Assembly: GCF_003340555.1 (NCBI RefSeq)
Contig: NZ_QPLJ01000007.1
Span: 140,861 to 204,860, forward strand
Source of the DNA: Jannaschia formosa
Lineage (GTDB): Bacteria; Pseudomonadota; Alphaproteobacteria; Rhodobacterales; Rhodobacteraceae
Reading direction: 5' to 3'
DNA: 64,000 nucleotides
Positions 8,847 to 18,275 of this stretch are shown piece after piece. The position numbers and the translations under genes are program-made. Position 1 is the stretch's first letter, and each line of letters opens with the position of its first letter. Below the pieces are notes generated by a model, which worked only from the letters and a program-made list of their open reading frames with translations, did not search any database and was not told the origin of the DNA.

Positions 8847-9788
8847 ATGATCGACGTCACCGAGACCGGCCGAGAAGTCCTGCGTACCGAGGCCGCCGCG
8901 CTGGTGGCCCTGGCCGAGGCGCTGCCGGAGGGCTTCGGCGAAGTGGTCGCGCTGATCGCCGGGGCCCCGGGCCGAGTCATCGTCACCGGGATCGGCAAGT
9001 CCGGCCATATCGCCCGCAAGATCGCCGCGACACTGGCCTCCACCGGGACCCCCGCGCTCTTCGTCCACCCCGCCGAGGCGAGTCATGGCGACATGGGCAT
9101 GATCGGCCAGGGGGACGTCGTGCTGATGATCTCCAACTCCGGCGAAGCGGCGGAGCTTCGGGACATGATCGCGCATACCCGTCGCTTCTCGGTGCCGCTG
9201 GTGGGCCTGTCGTCGCGTCCCGACTCGACGCTGATGCGCGCCGCCGACCATCACCTGACCATCCCCGCGCTGCCCGAGGCCTGCGGGCTGGGCGTGGTGC
9301 CCACGACCTCGACGACGATGACCCTGGGACTCGGCGACGCGCTGGCCGTGGCGCTGCTGCGTCGGCGCGGCTTCCGGGCCGAGGATTTCGGCGTCTTCCA
9401 CCCGGGCGGCAAGCTCGGTGCGCAGATGGCGCGGGTGTCGAAGCTGATGCACGCGGACCTGCCCGCCGTCGCCGCCGACACGCCCATGTCCGAGGTGCTG
9501 CTGGCGATGACCTCGGCGGGGCTGGGCCTCGCCGTAGTGGTCGAGGACGGATGCCTGGCGGGCGTGATCACCGATGGCGACCTGCGCCGCAACATGGAGG
9601 GCCTGATGGACAAGCGCGCCGCCGACGTGGCCACGAAGCGGCCCCTGACCGTGCCTCCCGACATGCTGGCCGCCAAGGCGCTCGCGATCCTGAACGAGCG
9701 CAAGATCAACGTCACCGTCGTCTGCGACGGGCCGCGCCCGGTCGGCATCCTGCACCTCCACGATCTGCTGCGGGCGGGCGTGGCATGA
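8847..9788 (+). CDS. kdsD: Arabinose-5-phosphate isomerase (KdsD/KpsF)
   Basis: A 313-residue sugar isomerase that converts ribulose 5-phosphate to arabinose 5-phosphate, the first step of KDO synthesis. Seen: SIS domain with 'VIVTGIGKSGHIARKIAATLASTGTPA' split around residues 45-70, 'ISNSGEAAELRDM' near 97, and 'HPGGKLG' near 188, followed by two CBS repeats to the C-terminus ('AGVITDGDLRRNM', 'VGILHLHDLLRAG'). The start at 8847 gives the family N-terminus; an upstream in-frame extension is non-homologous. Its stop overlaps the kdsB start by four bases (ATGA), so kdsD-kdsB-kdsA form one unit. Confidence 0.93.
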   Translation: MIDVTETGREVLRTEAAALVALAEALPEGFGEVVALIAGAPGRVIVTGIGKSGHIARKIAATLASTGTPALFVHPAEASHGDMGMIGQGDVVLMISNSGEAAELRDMIAHTRRFSVPLVGLSSRPDSTLMRAADHHLTIPALPEACGLGVVPTTSTTMTLGLGDALAVALLRRRGFRAEDFGVFHPGGKLGAQMARVSKLMHADLPAVAADTPMSEVLLAMTSAGLGLAVVVEDGCLAGVITDGDLRRNMEGLMDKRAADVATKRPLTVPPDMLAAKALAILNERKINVTVVCDGPRPVGILHLHDLLRAGVA

Positions 9789-10567
9789 GGACGGCGATCC
9801 TGATCCCGGCGCGCTATGCCTCGGCCCGCTATCCCGGCAAGCCGCTGGCGCGGCTGCGCCAGGGCGACGGGACGACGAAGACGCTGATCCGGATGACCTG
9901 GGAGGCGGCGATGCAGGTCCCGGGCGACCACGCCGTCCATGTCTGCACCGATGACGACCGCATCCGCGAGGAGGCCGAGGGCTTCGGCGCCTCGGTGCTG
10001 ATGACCTCCTCCGAGGCGCGCAACGGGACCGAGCGCTGCGCCGAGGCGCTGGCACAGATCGAGGCCGACCTCGTCGTCAACCTGCAGGGCGACGCGCCCC
10101 TGACCCCGCCCTGGTTCCTGACCGCGCTGATCGAGCGGATGGAGGCCGACCCGCAGGCGCAGGTCGCCACGCCCGTCCTGCGCTGCGACCGCAAGACCTA
10201 CGACATGTTCGTCGAGGACCGGAAGGCCGGTCGCGTCGGCGGCACGACCGCCGTCTTCGACGCGAACGGCCACGGGCTCTATTTCTCGAAGGAAGTGATC
10301 CCCTATGTCACGCCCGGCAAGCTGCCGAGCCCGGTCCCCGTCTTTCACCATGTCGGCGTCTACGCCTACCGGCCCGAAGCGCTTGCCGCCTACATGGGCT
10401 GGCCCGAAGGCGCGCTGGAAAGGCACGAGGGGCTGGAGCAGCTGCGCTTCCTCGAGAACGGCGCGACCGTCGCCTGCGTCGAGGTCGACGCGAAGGGCCG
10501 CCTCTTCTGGGAGCTGAACAACCCCGAAGACATCCCCCGCATCGAAGCCGTCCTGGGAGGCGCCTGA
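9785..10567 (+). CDS. kdsB: 3-deoxy-manno-octulosonate cytidylyltransferase (CMP-KDO synthetase)
   Basis: A 260-residue nucleotidyltransferase that activates KDO with CTP to CMP-KDO for transfer to lipid A or capsule. Seen: N-terminal '[18 protein letters not shown]' nucleotide-binding loop, '[18 protein letters not shown]' near 55, and '[10 protein letters not shown]' near 98 with the metal-binding Asp. Its ATG at 9785 overlaps the kdsD stop and its TGA shares one base with the kdsA ATG, so it is translationally coupled on both sides. The wording ('[15 protein letters not shown]', threonine-lysine insertion after 'GDGTTKT') is slightly closer to capsule KpsU-type enzymes, so capsule rather than LPS use is possible. 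Confidence 0.92.
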   Translation: MRTAILIPARYASARYPGKPLARLRQGDGTTKTLIRMTWEAAMQVPGDHAVHVCTDDDRIREEAEGFGASVLMTSSEARNGTERCAEALAQIEADLVVNLQGDAPLTPPWFLTALIERMEADPQAQVATPVLRCDRKTYDMFVEDRKAGRVGGTTAVFDANGHGLYFSKEVIPYVTPGKLPSPVPVFHHVGVYAYRPEALAAYMGWPEGALERHEGLEQLRFLENGATVACVEVDAKGRLFWELNNPEDIPRIEAVLGGA

Positions 10568-11403
10568 TGGACCCGCTGAAATCGAGCCCGATCGACGTCT
10601 CCGGCATCCCGATCGGCGGCGCCCATCCCTTCGCGCTGATCACCGGGCCCTGCCAGCTGGAAAGTCTGGACCACGCCCGGATGATGGCCGACCGCATTGC
10701 CGAAGCCTGTGCGCCGACCGGGACAAGGTTCATCTTCAAGGCGAGCTACGACAAGGCGAACCGCTCGTCGCTGAAGGCCCAGCGCGGCCTCGGAATGGAG
10801 GAGGGGCTGTCGATCCTGTCGAAGATCCGCGACGAGTTCGGCTGTCCGGTCCTGACCGACGTGCACCTGCCCGACCATTGCGCGCCCGCGTCCGAGGCCT
10901 GCGACGTGCTCCAGATCCCGGCCTTCCTCAGCCGCCAGACCGACCTGCTTCTGGCCGCCGGAGAGACGGGCGCCGCGATCAACGTCAAGAAGGGGCAGTT
11001 CCTTGCGCCCTGGGACATGCCGCATGTCGCCGCCAAGATCGCCTCGACGGGCAACGACCGGATCCTGCTCTGCGAGCGGGGGACGAGCTTCGGCTACAAC
11101 ACGCTGGTCAGCGACTTCCGCGGCCTGCCGGTGATGGAGGCGACGGGCTATCCCGTCGTCTTCGACGCGACCCATTCGGTGCAGCAGCCGGGCGGGCAGG
11201 GCACGTCCTCGGGCGGGCAGCGGGAATTCGCGCCGGTGCTGGCGCGCGCGGCCTGCGCCGTCGGCGTGTCGGCCCTGTTCATCGAGACGCACGAGGACCC
11301 CGACAAGGCCCCTTCCGACGGGCCGAACATGATCCCGGTGGACCGGATGGCGGGCCTCATCGGCGAGCTGCGCGCCTTCGACGCGCTGCGCAAGGGCAAC
11401 TGA
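10567..11403 (+). CDS. kdsA: 3-deoxy-8-phosphooctulonate synthase
   Basis: A 278-residue class I DAHP/KDO8P synthase that condenses arabinose 5-phosphate with phosphoenolpyruvate. Seen: '[13 protein letters not shown]' near residue 22, '[12 protein letters not shown]' near 58, '[11 protein letters not shown]', '[14 protein letters not shown]' near 139, '[17 protein letters not shown]' and '[13 protein letters not shown]' near 198, all conserved KdsA blocks. The start shares a base with the kdsB stop (TGATG). With kdsD and kdsB it makes the CMP-KDO precursor used by WaaA, which lies 5 kb downstream. Confidence 0.96.
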   Translation: MDPLKSSPIDVSGIPIGGAHPFALITGPCQLESLDHARMMADRIAEACAPTGTRFIFKASYDKANRSSLKAQRGLGMEEGLSILSKIRDEFGCPVLTDVHLPDHCAPASEACDVLQIPAFLSRQTDLLLAAGETGAAINVKKGQFLAPWDMPHVAAKIASTGNDRILLCERGTSFGYNTLVSDFRGLPVMEATGYPVVFDATHSVQQPGGQGTSSGGQREFAPVLARAACAVGVSALFIETHEDPDKAPSDGPNMIPVDRMAGLIGELRAFDALRKGN

Positions 11404-11445
11404 GCGCCGACCGGGGGTGAGACCCGGCGCGCAGGGGAAAATAGC

Positions 11446-12060
11446 ATGTTCGACGTCATCGTCTCCGTCATGGATGCTGGAGGCACGTTCGGGGTGGCCG
11501 TCCTGATGTTCCTCGAGAACGTCTTCCCGCCGATCCCCTCGGAGCTGGTGATGCCGCTTGCCGGCTTCACCGCCGCGCGAGGCGACATGACGCTCGGGGG
11601 CGCGATCCTCGCGGGGACGGCCGGCTCCGTCGCAGGGGCGCTGCTGTGGTACTGGATCGGGCTCAAGGTCGGGGAGAAGCGGCTCTACCGCCTCGTGGAA
11701 CGCTACGGTCACTGGCTGACCGTCGACGAAGACGATATCGGGAGATCGACCGCCTGGTTCCGCAGGCATGGGGAATGGGCCGTGTTCCTCGGGCGGATGG
11801 TGCCGGGGATTCGCACCTTCATCTCGATTCCGGCGGGGCTCGCGGGGATGAAGATGACCCCGTTCCTTATCTACACTACGCTGGGCAGCGTCCTCTGGAC
11901 CGCCGTGCTGGCGGGGCTGGGCTATCTGCTCGAGTCGCAATACGACCGCGTCGCGGCCTGGCTCGACCCGGTGACCTGGCTGATCATCGCTGCGGTCGTC
12001 GGGGCCTATCTCTGGCGGCTGTCGCAGGGGAAGGGCCGGAAGGCACGGCCGGACTCCTGA
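11446..12060 (+). CDS. DedA family membrane protein
   Basis: A 204-residue inner-membrane protein of the DedA/SNARE-associated superfamily. Seen: 'FLENVFPPIPSELVMPLAG' near residue 22 (membrane re-entrant motif with the conserved Glu and Pro residues), 'GALLWYWIGLKVGE', and 'FLGRMVPGIRTFISIPAGLAGM' near 115, the second conserved block. Several hydrophobic segments follow. Members have been linked to undecaprenyl-phosphate or phospholipid flipping, so a role in envelope lipid recycling would suit the polysaccharide and KDO genes upstream. The specific lipid cannot be told from sequence. Confidence 0.9.
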   Translation: MFDVIVSVMDAGGTFGVAVLMFLENVFPPIPSELVMPLAGFTAARGDMTLGGAILAGTAGSVAGALLWYWIGLKVGEKRLYRLVERYGHWLTVDEDDIGRSTAWFRRHGEWAVFLGRMVPGIRTFISIPAGLAGMKMTPFLIYTTLGSVLWTAVLAGLGYLLESQYDRVAAWLDPVTWLIIAAVVGAYLWRLSQGKGRKARPDS

Positions 12061-12116
12061 GGTCGGGCCCAGGGTGCGCGGTCGCCGGCTCGCGGCACGC
12101 TCTCCGAAGCTCGGCG

Positions 12117-13262
12117 TCAGCGCGGCGGCGGGTTCGACGCCGTCTTGTAAGCCGACCAGTCTTCGATATCGGGATACCACCGGCGCCGCCATTCTCGCAC
12201 CCGCGGGTTCATCATCCGGCGCCAGACCGGCGGGACCATCGCCGCAGCCGTCATCACCGGGTAGCCGGCGGGCAGCTGCGGCGCCTCGTCCGCCGCATAG
12301 GTCTGGAGCAGGGGGAAGGGTCGGTCGGGCTTGTAATGGTGGTCGGAATGGCGCTGCAGATTGATCAGCAGCCAGTTCGACGCCTTCTGCGCCGAGTTCC
12401 AGGAATGGTGCGGGCGCACCGGCTCGTATCTTCCGTCGCCGAGATGTCGGCGGGTCAGGCCGTAATGCTCGATGTAGTTGACCAGTTCCAGCTGCCAGAT
12501 CGCGACGCCCGCCTGCACCAGCACAAGCACGACCCCAAGGCCACCGCCCAGCGCGAAGGCCAGCGCCAGCACCGCCGCCTGCAGCGCCGCATAGCGCCAG
12601 AACGGGTTGGAGCGGTGCCAGCGGCCCAGCCCCTTGCGCGCCAGCATCGCCGCCTCGGCCTGCCAGGCGGAGACGAGGCATTGCCGCAGCACGCGCGGAT
12701 AGAAGCGGTGGAAGCCCTCGTTGTAGCGCGCCGTCACCGGATCGCGCGGCGTGGCGACGTAGCGGTGATGGACCAGCAGATGCTCCGACCGGAAATGGGA
12801 ATAGAACACCATCGCCAGCAGGATGTCCGCCATCCAGCGGTCGAGCCGGGGCTTCTGGTGCATCAGTTCGTGCGCGTAGTTGATCCCGACCGTGCCCGAC
12901 AGGATGCCCATGCCGAAGAACAGGCCGAACAACTCCCACCCGCCGAGATGCTCGGCCCGGGTCGCGTACCAGATCAGCGCGAACAGCGTCGCCGCCTGCA
13001 CCGGCGCCCAGACCAGGGTGATCGCCCGGTACCAGCCGAGGCCCGCACGGTCCATCTGCGGGTCGGCATTCCCTTCCTCCAGCCCGGCCAGCGCGTCGAG
13101 CAGCGAATAGGCCCCCCAGGAATAGAGCGGCACGATCAGCACCCACCAGCCGCCCAGCAGCGCAGCCGCCCAGACGATGGGGACCAGCGTCAACGAGATC
13201 CAGAACGGCAGCGCGCGCAGCGGGTTGCGGATCGTCTGGTCGGGGAGGGCGTGGACGGTCAT
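12117..13262 (-). CDS. Alkane 1-monooxygenase-like membrane di-iron hydroxylase (AlkB family)
   Basis: A 381-residue integral-membrane hydroxylase. Seen: all histidine boxes expected of AlkB enzymes: 'HELMHQK', 'EHLLVHHR', 'NYIEHYG' and 'LQRHSDHHY', with several hydrophobic segments before and between them. The 'NYIEHYG' box is diagnostic of AlkB as opposed to fatty-acid desaturases. It would hydroxylate medium-chain alkanes or related chains at the terminal carbon, given rubredoxin and reductase partners that are not in this window. The start at 13262 follows family length. It lies between a DedA gene and mutY with no functional partner visible, so it is a stand-alone gene. Confidence 0.92.
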   Translation of the reverse strand: MTVHALPDQTIRNPLRALPFWISLTLVPIVWAAALLGGWWVLIVPLYSWGAYSLLDALAGLEEGNADPQMDRAGLGWYRAITLVWAPVQAATLFALIWYATRAEHLGGWELFGLFFGMGILSGTVGINYAHELMHQKPRLDRWMADILLAMVFYSHFRSEHLLVHHRYVATPRDPVTARYNEGFHRFYPRVLRQCLVSAWQAEAAMLARKGLGRWHRSNPFWRYAALQAAVLALAFALGGGLGVVLVLVQAGVAIWQLELVNYIEHYGLTRRHLGDGRYEPVRPHHSWNSAQKASNWLLINLQRHSDHHYKPDRPFPLLQTYAADEAPQLPAGYPVMTAAAMVPPVWRRMMNPRVREWRRRWYPDIEDWSAYKTASNPPPR

Positions 13263-13309
13263 GGGCGCTCCGGTGCTCCGGCGCAGGATACTCCTCGCCG
13301 CGGTTCCGC

Positions 13310-14338
13310 TCAATCGCCCCTTTCGCGACGTTCCGTCACCAGCCTGTGCGCCTTGCGGAACACCGTCGGCAGGTTCGACGGATCGAGCGGCGCGAAGGCC
13401 CCGCGCGAGGGCGGGCCGGGCCGGTCGGCGGTCAGCACGCGCAGGATCAGGTGGAAATGGGTGAAGGTATGGCGGACCTCGCCCGCCTCCTTCCAGTCGG
13501 CCAGGGCGGGCGGCGCGGGGCGCGGGGTCTCGGACCAGTCCGAGGTCGGGAAGGCCAGCATTCCGCCCAGCAGCCCCTCGTCGGGCCGCTGCTCCAGCAG
13601 CCACTCGTCGCCGCGCCGGGCGAGGTAGAGAAGGCCGCGACGGACGGGCTTGGCCTTCTTCGGCGCCTTCGCCGGCAGCGTCTCGGCCACGCCCTCCAGC
13701 CGCGCGGCGCAGGCTCCGCGCCAGGGGCAGAGCATGCAGCCCGGCGCCTTCGGCGTGCAGATCGTCGCGCCGAGGTCCATGACGGCCTGCGCGTAGTCGC
13801 CGGGGCGCGTAGCGGGGGTCAGCTCTGCCATGGCGGCCCGGATCGGCGTCTTGGCGGCGGGCAGAGGCGTGTCGATCAGGCGCAGCCGGGCCATGACCCG
13901 CTCCACGTTGCCGTCGACCACGACCGCCGGCCGGTCGAAGGCGATCGCGGCGATGGCGGCGGCGGTGTAGGGGCCGATGCCTGGCAGGGCGCGCAGGCCC
14001 TCCTCGGTGTCGGGGAAGCGCCCGCCATGCTCGAAGGCCACGACGCGGGCGCATTTGAGCAGGTTGCGGGCGCGCGCGTAGTAGCCGAGGCCCGCCCACT
14101 CCCCCATCACCTCCGCATCCTCCGCGGAGGCGAGGTCGGCGACGGTGGGCCAGCGCTCGGTGAAGCGCAGGAAGTAGGCCCGCACGGCGGCGACGGTTGT
14201 CTGCTGCAGCATGACCTCGGACAGCCAGACGCGGTAGGGGTCGGCCTGCCGCGACGACCCGGGTGGCACCCGCCAGGGCAGGACGCGCGCGTGGCCGTCG
14301 TACCAGTCCAGTAACGCGGCCGTCAGATCGTCACGCAT
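13310..14338 (-). CDS. mutY: A/G-specific adenine glycosylase MutY
   Basis: A 342-residue DNA repair glycosylase that removes adenine mispaired with 8-oxoguanine. Seen: 'WLSEVMLQQTTVAAV' with the catalytic Glu, the helix-hairpin-helix 'LPGIGPYTAAAIAAIAF' followed by 'VVDGNVERVMARL' with the catalytic Asp, and a 4Fe-4S cluster motif with spacing C-x6-C-x2-C-x5-C ('CTPKAPGCMLCPWRGAC'). A C-terminal NUDIX-like domain for 8-oxoG recognition follows ('LLEQRPDEGLLGGM'). The start at 14338 is chosen by homology; an upstream in-frame start overlaps the next gene. It is divergent from the DUF721 gene. Confidence 0.95.
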   Translation of the reverse strand: MRDDLTAALLDWYDGHARVLPWRVPPGSSRQADPYRVWLSEVMLQQTTVAAVRAYFLRFTERWPTVADLASAEDAEVMGEWAGLGYYARARNLLKCARVVAFEHGGRFPDTEEGLRALPGIGPYTAAAIAAIAFDRPAVVVDGNVERVMARLRLIDTPLPAAKTPIRAAMAELTPATRPGDYAQAVMDLGATICTPKAPGCMLCPWRGACAARLEGVAETLPAKAPKKAKPVRRGLLYLARRGDEWLLEQRPDEGLLGGMLAFPTSDWSETPRPAPPALADWKEAGEVRHTFTHFHLILRVLTADRPGPPSRGAFAPLDPSNLPTVFRKAHRLVTERRERGD

Positions 14339-14381
14339 TGGTGATGGTCTCCCTGTTCCCCGCGTCGCGGCGTGATGTAGG

Positions 14382-14903
14382 ATGCCGCCGAACCCGGAGG
14401 AACCCCGCTTGCGCACCATCCGAAAAGGCGCCCGCCGCATGGGCTCTCTGATCGACGGCGACGTCCGGCGGATGAGCCAGACGCGCGGCTTCTCGGAGAC
14501 GCGGCTGCTCACCCATTGGGCCGAGATCGCAGGCGCCGACATCGCCGCGATCTGCCGCCCGGTAAAGGTCGGCTACCCGCGCGGCGGTTTCGGCGCGGTG
14601 CTGACGGTGCTGACGACCGGCGCGCAGGCGCAGATGCTTCAGATGAAGCTGCCGCAGCTGGTCGAGCGGGTGAACGCGACCTATGGCTACAACGCGATCA
14701 GCCGGATCGCGATCACGCAGACGGCGGCGACCGGCTTCGCCGAGGGCCAGGCCGAGTTCGCGCCGAAGCCCCGCGCGCCCGACGCGCCTCCGCCCGAAAT
14801 CATGGCCGAGGCGCGCGACCGCACCGCCGGCGTCGGCGACCCGGACCTGCGGCAATCGCTTGAACGGCTGGCCGCCAACATCATATCGAAGCGACGAAAT
14901 TGA
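14382..14903 (+). CDS. DUF721 (DciA-like) protein
   Basis: A 173-residue protein with the DUF721 fold: 'FSETRLLTHWAEIAGADIAAICRPVKV' region near residues 36-62, followed by a beta-rich 'GAVLTVLTTGAQAQML' and 'LPQLVERVNATYGYNAISRIAI'. DUF721 includes DciA, which helps load the replicative helicase DnaB in bacteria lacking DnaC; that role is from family knowledge. The C-terminal part is charged and proline-rich. It starts 44 bases from mutY on the other strand and is followed 16 bases later by the DsbA-like gene, an arrangement I associate with Rhodobacterales. Confidence 0.82.
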   Translation: MPPNPEEPRLRTIRKGARRMGSLIDGDVRRMSQTRGFSETRLLTHWAEIAGADIAAICRPVKVGYPRGGFGAVLTVLTTGAQAQMLQMKLPQLVERVNATYGYNAISRIAITQTAATGFAEGQAEFAPKPRAPDAPPPEIMAEARDRTAGVGDPDLRQSLERLAANIISKRRN

Positions 14904-14919
14904 GAAGTCGGAGACACCC

Positions 14920-15579
14920 ATGGCGAGCAGACGCACCTTCCTGACCCTTCTGGCCTCGGGCACCGCCCTCGGCGCGGGCGCCCTGTTGTGGCCACGCGGC
15001 AACGGGCTCGCCCTGCCGGATCTCGGCGCGGCGTATGCCCAGGGCGCGGCCGACGTGGCCGAGATGACGCTCGGCGACGAGAACGCTCCGGTGAAGGTGG
15101 TCGAATATGCCAGCTACACCTGCCCGCATTGCGCCAGCTTCCACGCGGACACGTTCAAGGACTTCCGGTCCGAATACATCGAGACCGGCAAGGTCCACTT
15201 CACCTATCGCGAGGTGTATTTCGACCGCTACGGGCTCTGGGCGTCGATGATCGCGCGCTGCGCGGGTCCGGACCGGTTCTTCGGGGTGAGCGACCTTCTC
15301 TACCAGAACCAGGGCGAATGGGCGCGCCAGGGTGATCCGGCCGCGGTGGCCGAAAGCCTGAAGCGCATCGGCCTTCAGGCCGGGCTGGACCAGGCCGAGG
15401 TGGATGCCTGCCTGCAGGACGCGGAGAAGGCCGAGGCGCTCTATGGCTGGTACCAGGCCAATGCGGAGCGGGACGGCGTGCAGTCGACGCCTTCCTTCCT
15501 GATCAACGGCGAGATGCATTCCGGCAACATGAGCCTGTCGCAGATCGGCCGTCTCGTGGACGAGGCCGCCGGCAGCTGA
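14920..15579 (+). CDS. DsbA-like periplasmic thioredoxin-fold oxidoreductase
   Basis: A 219-residue exported thiol-disulfide oxidoreductase. Seen: an N-terminal twin-arginine-like signal ('SRRTFLTLLASG'), then a thioredoxin fold with 'VVEYASYTCPHCASFH' carrying the CPHC active site near residue 70 and the cis-Pro segment 'GVQSTPSFLING' near 190. This is the BdbD/ScoA-like DsbA group common in alphaproteobacteria. It should introduce disulfides into envelope proteins. The start at 14920 gives the complete export signal and lies just after 'cggagacaccc'. It may be co-transcribed with the DUF721 gene. Confidence 0.9.
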   Translation: MASRRTFLTLLASGTALGAGALLWPRGNGLALPDLGAAYAQGAADVAEMTLGDENAPVKVVEYASYTCPHCASFHADTFKDFRSEYIETGKVHFTYREVYFDRYGLWASMIARCAGPDRFFGVSDLLYQNQGEWARQGDPAAVAESLKRIGLQAGLDQAEVDACLQDAEKAEALYGWYQANAERDGVQSTPSFLINGEMHSGNMSLSQIGRLVDEAAGS

Positions 15580-15615
15580 GCCCGGCACCGGGGGTGGGCA
15601 TCGCGATGCCCGCCC

Positions 15616-16584
15616 TCAGAGGCCGAGCCGCGCCAGCGCCGCGTCGAGCGGCGCCCAATCCTCCAGCCTCAGCCGCACCGGCAGCGTCATCACCCGTCCG
15701 CGCAAGGCAGGGGGCAGGCGCACCGCGTCCTTCTCGGTCGTCACGGGCTGCGCCGAAAGCCGCGCCGCCCGCTCTCCCAGACGGTGCAGCAGCGCCGGGG
15801 TCAGCGGCTGGTGGTCGGACAGCGCCTCGGTCCCCTTCAGGTCGACGCCCAGCCCGCGCAGGGTGTCGAAGAATTTCTCGGGCCGCCCGATCCCGGCGAA
15901 GGCGAAGACCGGCACGCCCGCCCAAGGCATGCCGGTCTGCAGCGGCTCGAGCCGGCCGCGCAGGCGCGGCGGCGGCTTCGGCAGGGACAGCTTCGCCTGC
16001 TGCGCGTCCGACCCTATGGACAGCGTGAAGTCGGCCCGGGCCAGCCCCGCCGCCACCGGCTCCCGCAGCGGGCCCGCCGGGATCACCCGGCCATTGCCGA
16101 AGCCCGCCCCGGCATCGACCACGACCAGCGACAGGTCCTTGACGAGCGCCGGGTTCTGGAAGCCGTCATCGAGCAGGATCACATCCGCCCCGGCCTCCGC
16201 CGCGGCGCGGGCGCCCGCCAGACGGTCCTTCGCGACCCAGACCGGCGCGAAGGCCGAAAGCAGCAGCGGCTCGTCCCCGACCTGTGCTGCGTCGTGGCGG
16301 GTGGGATCGACGCGCAGCGGCCCCTCCTCCGACCCGCCATAGCCGCGCGAGACGATTTGGGCGGCTACGCCCCGGGCCGTCAGCCGCTCAACCAGGGCGA
16401 TGACGGTCGGCGTCTTGCCGGTGCCGCCCGCGCTCAGGTTGCCGACACAGATCACCGGCACACCGACCCGGGCGCCGGGCCGCGCGACGCGCCGGGCCGT
16501 GGCCGAGGCATAGAGCGCCCCGAGTGGCGCCAGCGCCGCCGACAGAAGGCCCGGGGGGCGCGACCAGAAGCCCGGCGCGCGCAT
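15616..16584 (-). CDS. lpxK: Tetraacyldisaccharide 4'-kinase
   Basis: A 322-residue membrane-associated kinase that phosphorylates the lipid A disaccharide at the 4' position. Seen: N-terminal '[20 protein letters not shown]' hydrophobic anchor, Walker A '[13 protein letters not shown]' near residue 48, 'SRGYGG' near 83, 'VGDEPLLLS' near 103, and '[11 protein letters not shown]' near 138. These are the conserved LpxK blocks. It lies downstream of waaA in the same direction, 85 bases after its stop, and joins the KDO genes to the lipid A branch of LPS synthesis. Confidence 0.95.
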   Translation of the reverse strand: MRAPGFWSRPPGLLSAALAPLGALYASATARRVARPGARVGVPVICVGNLSAGGTGKTPTVIALVERLTARGVAAQIVSRGYGGSEEGPLRVDPTRHDAAQVGDEPLLLSAFAPVWVAKDRLAGARAAAEAGADVILLDDGFQNPALVKDLSLVVVDAGAGFGNGRVIPAGPLREPVAAGLARADFTLSIGSDAQQAKLSLPKPPPRLRGRLEPLQTGMPWAGVPVFAFAGIGRPEKFFDTLRGLGVDLKGTEALSDHQPLTPALLHRLGERAARLSAQPVTTEKDAVRLPPALRGRVMTLPVRLRLEDWAPLDAALARLGL

Positions 16585-16669
16585 CAGCCCGCCGTCCGAT
16601 GCGCGCGACCCGTGGCGGCCCCGCCGGGACCTTCGCAGGGCGACGCGAAGCGCAGGGCCGCCCGGCGCA

Positions 16670-17962
16670 TCAGTCGACCCCGTCGAGCATCGCGAAGAGC
16701 AGGTCCATCGCCGCCTCGGTCACGTCGCCGCCGGCCGAACAGACCTCCCAGGCGGCATGGGCCATGCGCGCGGCCTCGTCCGGCTCCAGCACGCGGGCGA
16801 GCGTGGTGCCCAGATCGTCCCAGTCCTGCACTTCGCGCGCCGCGCCGGCCTCGCCCAGCCGGGCGAAGATGTCGGCGAAGTTGTGGACGTGGGGCCCGTG
16901 CAGGATGGCGCTGCCCAGCGCGGCGGGCTCGAACGGGTTGTGGCCGCCGACCGGCACCAGCGATCCGCCCATGAAGCTGACGGGGCAGAGCCGGTACCAC
17001 AGCCCCATCTCGCCCATCGTGTCGGCGACGTAGATCTCGGTATCCGCCTCGATCGCCTCGCCCTCGGAGCGGCGGGCGACGCGCCAGCCCTCGAGCCGCA
17101 GACCATCCACGATCTCGGTCGCGCGGTCCGGGTGGCGCGGAGCGATGACCAGCAGCAGCTTCTGCCAGGCGCGCCGCGCCTGGGCGTGAGCCTCGGCGGC
17201 GCCGGCCTCCTCGCCCTCATGGGTCGAGGCGGCCAGCCAGCAGGGTCGGCCCTGAAGCGCCGCCGCCAGCGCGACGCGCTCGCGTTCGTCATGGGGCAGG
17301 GCCTTGGAGCCCTCCTTCAGCGTGCCCGTCACCTCCAGCCGCTCGGGCGGCAGGCCGAGATCGAGCAGCCGGTCGGCGGTCGCCCGGTCCTGGGCCTGGA
17401 CATGCTCGATCCGGTGCAGCAGCGCCCGCGCGGCGCCGCGCGCGAAGCGGCGCCACTTGCGATGGGCGCGGTCGGTCATGCGGGCGTTGACCATCGCGAC
17501 CGGCAGCCCGCGCTTGGCCGATTCGTGGAGCAGGGCGGGCCAGATCTCGCCCTCGGCCAGCACGGCCAGGTCGGGGCGCCAGTGGTCGAGGAAACGCCGC
17601 ATCCAGGGCCGCACGTCGAGCGGGACATACTGGTGCAGCGAGCGCGGCGGCATGCGCCCGGCCAGCACCTCGGCGCTGGTCACCGTGCCCGAGGTGATGA
17701 GGAAGGACAGGTCGGTGCGTTCCTCCCCCATGCGGCGGATCATCTCGAGCAGCGACACGCTCTCGCCAACGCTGGCGGCATGGAACCAGACCAGCGGGCC
17801 GTCGGGACGGTCGAGCGAGGCGATCCCCCGACGCTCGCCGATGCGGGCCGGGTCCTCCTTTCCCGCCGCCTGACGCTGGCGCAGCTTGCGCATGCCGTAG
17901 CCCTCCGCCCGTTCGGACCAGGCGAGATAGGCGCCCAGCACCAGGGAGTGGCGGCGGGGCAT
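16670..17962 (-). CDS. waaA: 3-deoxy-D-manno-octulosonic acid transferase (KDO transferase)
   Basis: A 430-residue GT30 enzyme that adds KDO to lipid A precursor. Seen: '[24 protein letters not shown]' N-terminal region, '[13 protein letters not shown]' near residue 60 with the catalytic-base Glu region, '[11 protein letters not shown]' near 137, 'VNARMTDRA', and the C-terminal '[22 protein letters not shown]' near 330. The start at 17962 ([10 protein letters not shown]) lies four bases after the DUF4170 stop; an upstream in-frame start would overlap that gene with unlike sequence. Its donor is made by kdsD/B/A further left. Confidence 0.94.
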   Translation of the reverse strand: MPRRHSLVLGAYLAWSERAEGYGMRKLRQRQAAGKEDPARIGERRGIASLDRPDGPLVWFHAASVGESVSLLEMIRRMGEERTDLSFLITSGTVTSAEVLAGRMPPRSLHQYVPLDVRPWMRRFLDHWRPDLAVLAEGEIWPALLHESAKRGLPVAMVNARMTDRAHRKWRRFARGAARALLHRIEHVQAQDRATADRLLDLGLPPERLEVTGTLKEGSKALPHDERERVALAAALQGRPCWLAASTHEGEEAGAAEAHAQARRAWQKLLLVIAPRHPDRATEIVDGLRLEGWRVARRSEGEAIEADTEIYVADTMGEMGLWYRLCPVSFMGGSLVPVGGHNPFEPAALGSAILHGPHVHNFADIFARLGEAGAAREVQDWDDLGTTLARVLEPDEAARMAHAAWEVCSAGGDVTEAAMDLLFAMLDGVD

Positions 17963-17966
17963 GGGG

Positions 17967-18209
17967 TCAGCCCAGCTCCTCGGTGGGAGAGCTGGGCGTC
18001 TCCTCGTCGCGCAGGCGGTGGATATGGGCGATGAAGTAGCGCGCATGGGCGTCGTCGACGGTGCGCTGCGCCGCGGATTTCCAGGCGGCATAGGCGGACT
18101 GGTAGTCGGGGAACATGCCGACGATGTCGATCTTGGTCGGATCGGCGAACTGGGTGGAGCTCGGATTGACCAGCTCACCGCCGAAGACGAGATGCAGACG
18201 TTGGACCAT
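17967..18209 (-). CDS. DUF4170 domain protein
   Basis: An 80-residue small soluble protein beginning MVQRLHLVFGGELVNPSS and containing 'VGMFPDYQSAYAAWKSAAQ', the conserved DUF4170 block, with 'YFIAHIHRL' toward the C-terminus. Function is unknown. It is translated just ahead of waaA (four-base gap), a linkage I recall across alphaproteobacteria, which suggests a link to KDO transfer or lipid A assembly. That role is inference from position only. Confidence 0.85.
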   Translation of the reverse strand: MVQRLHLVFGGELVNPSSTQFADPTKIDIVGMFPDYQSAYAAWKSAAQRTVDDAHARYFIAHIHRLRDEETPSSPTEELG

Positions 18210-18275
18210 GGGGGCCTCCTCTGGGTCGTTCGGGGGCCGTGTAGCGGTTGCGGCGCGGCGGGGGAAGCGGGCCGG

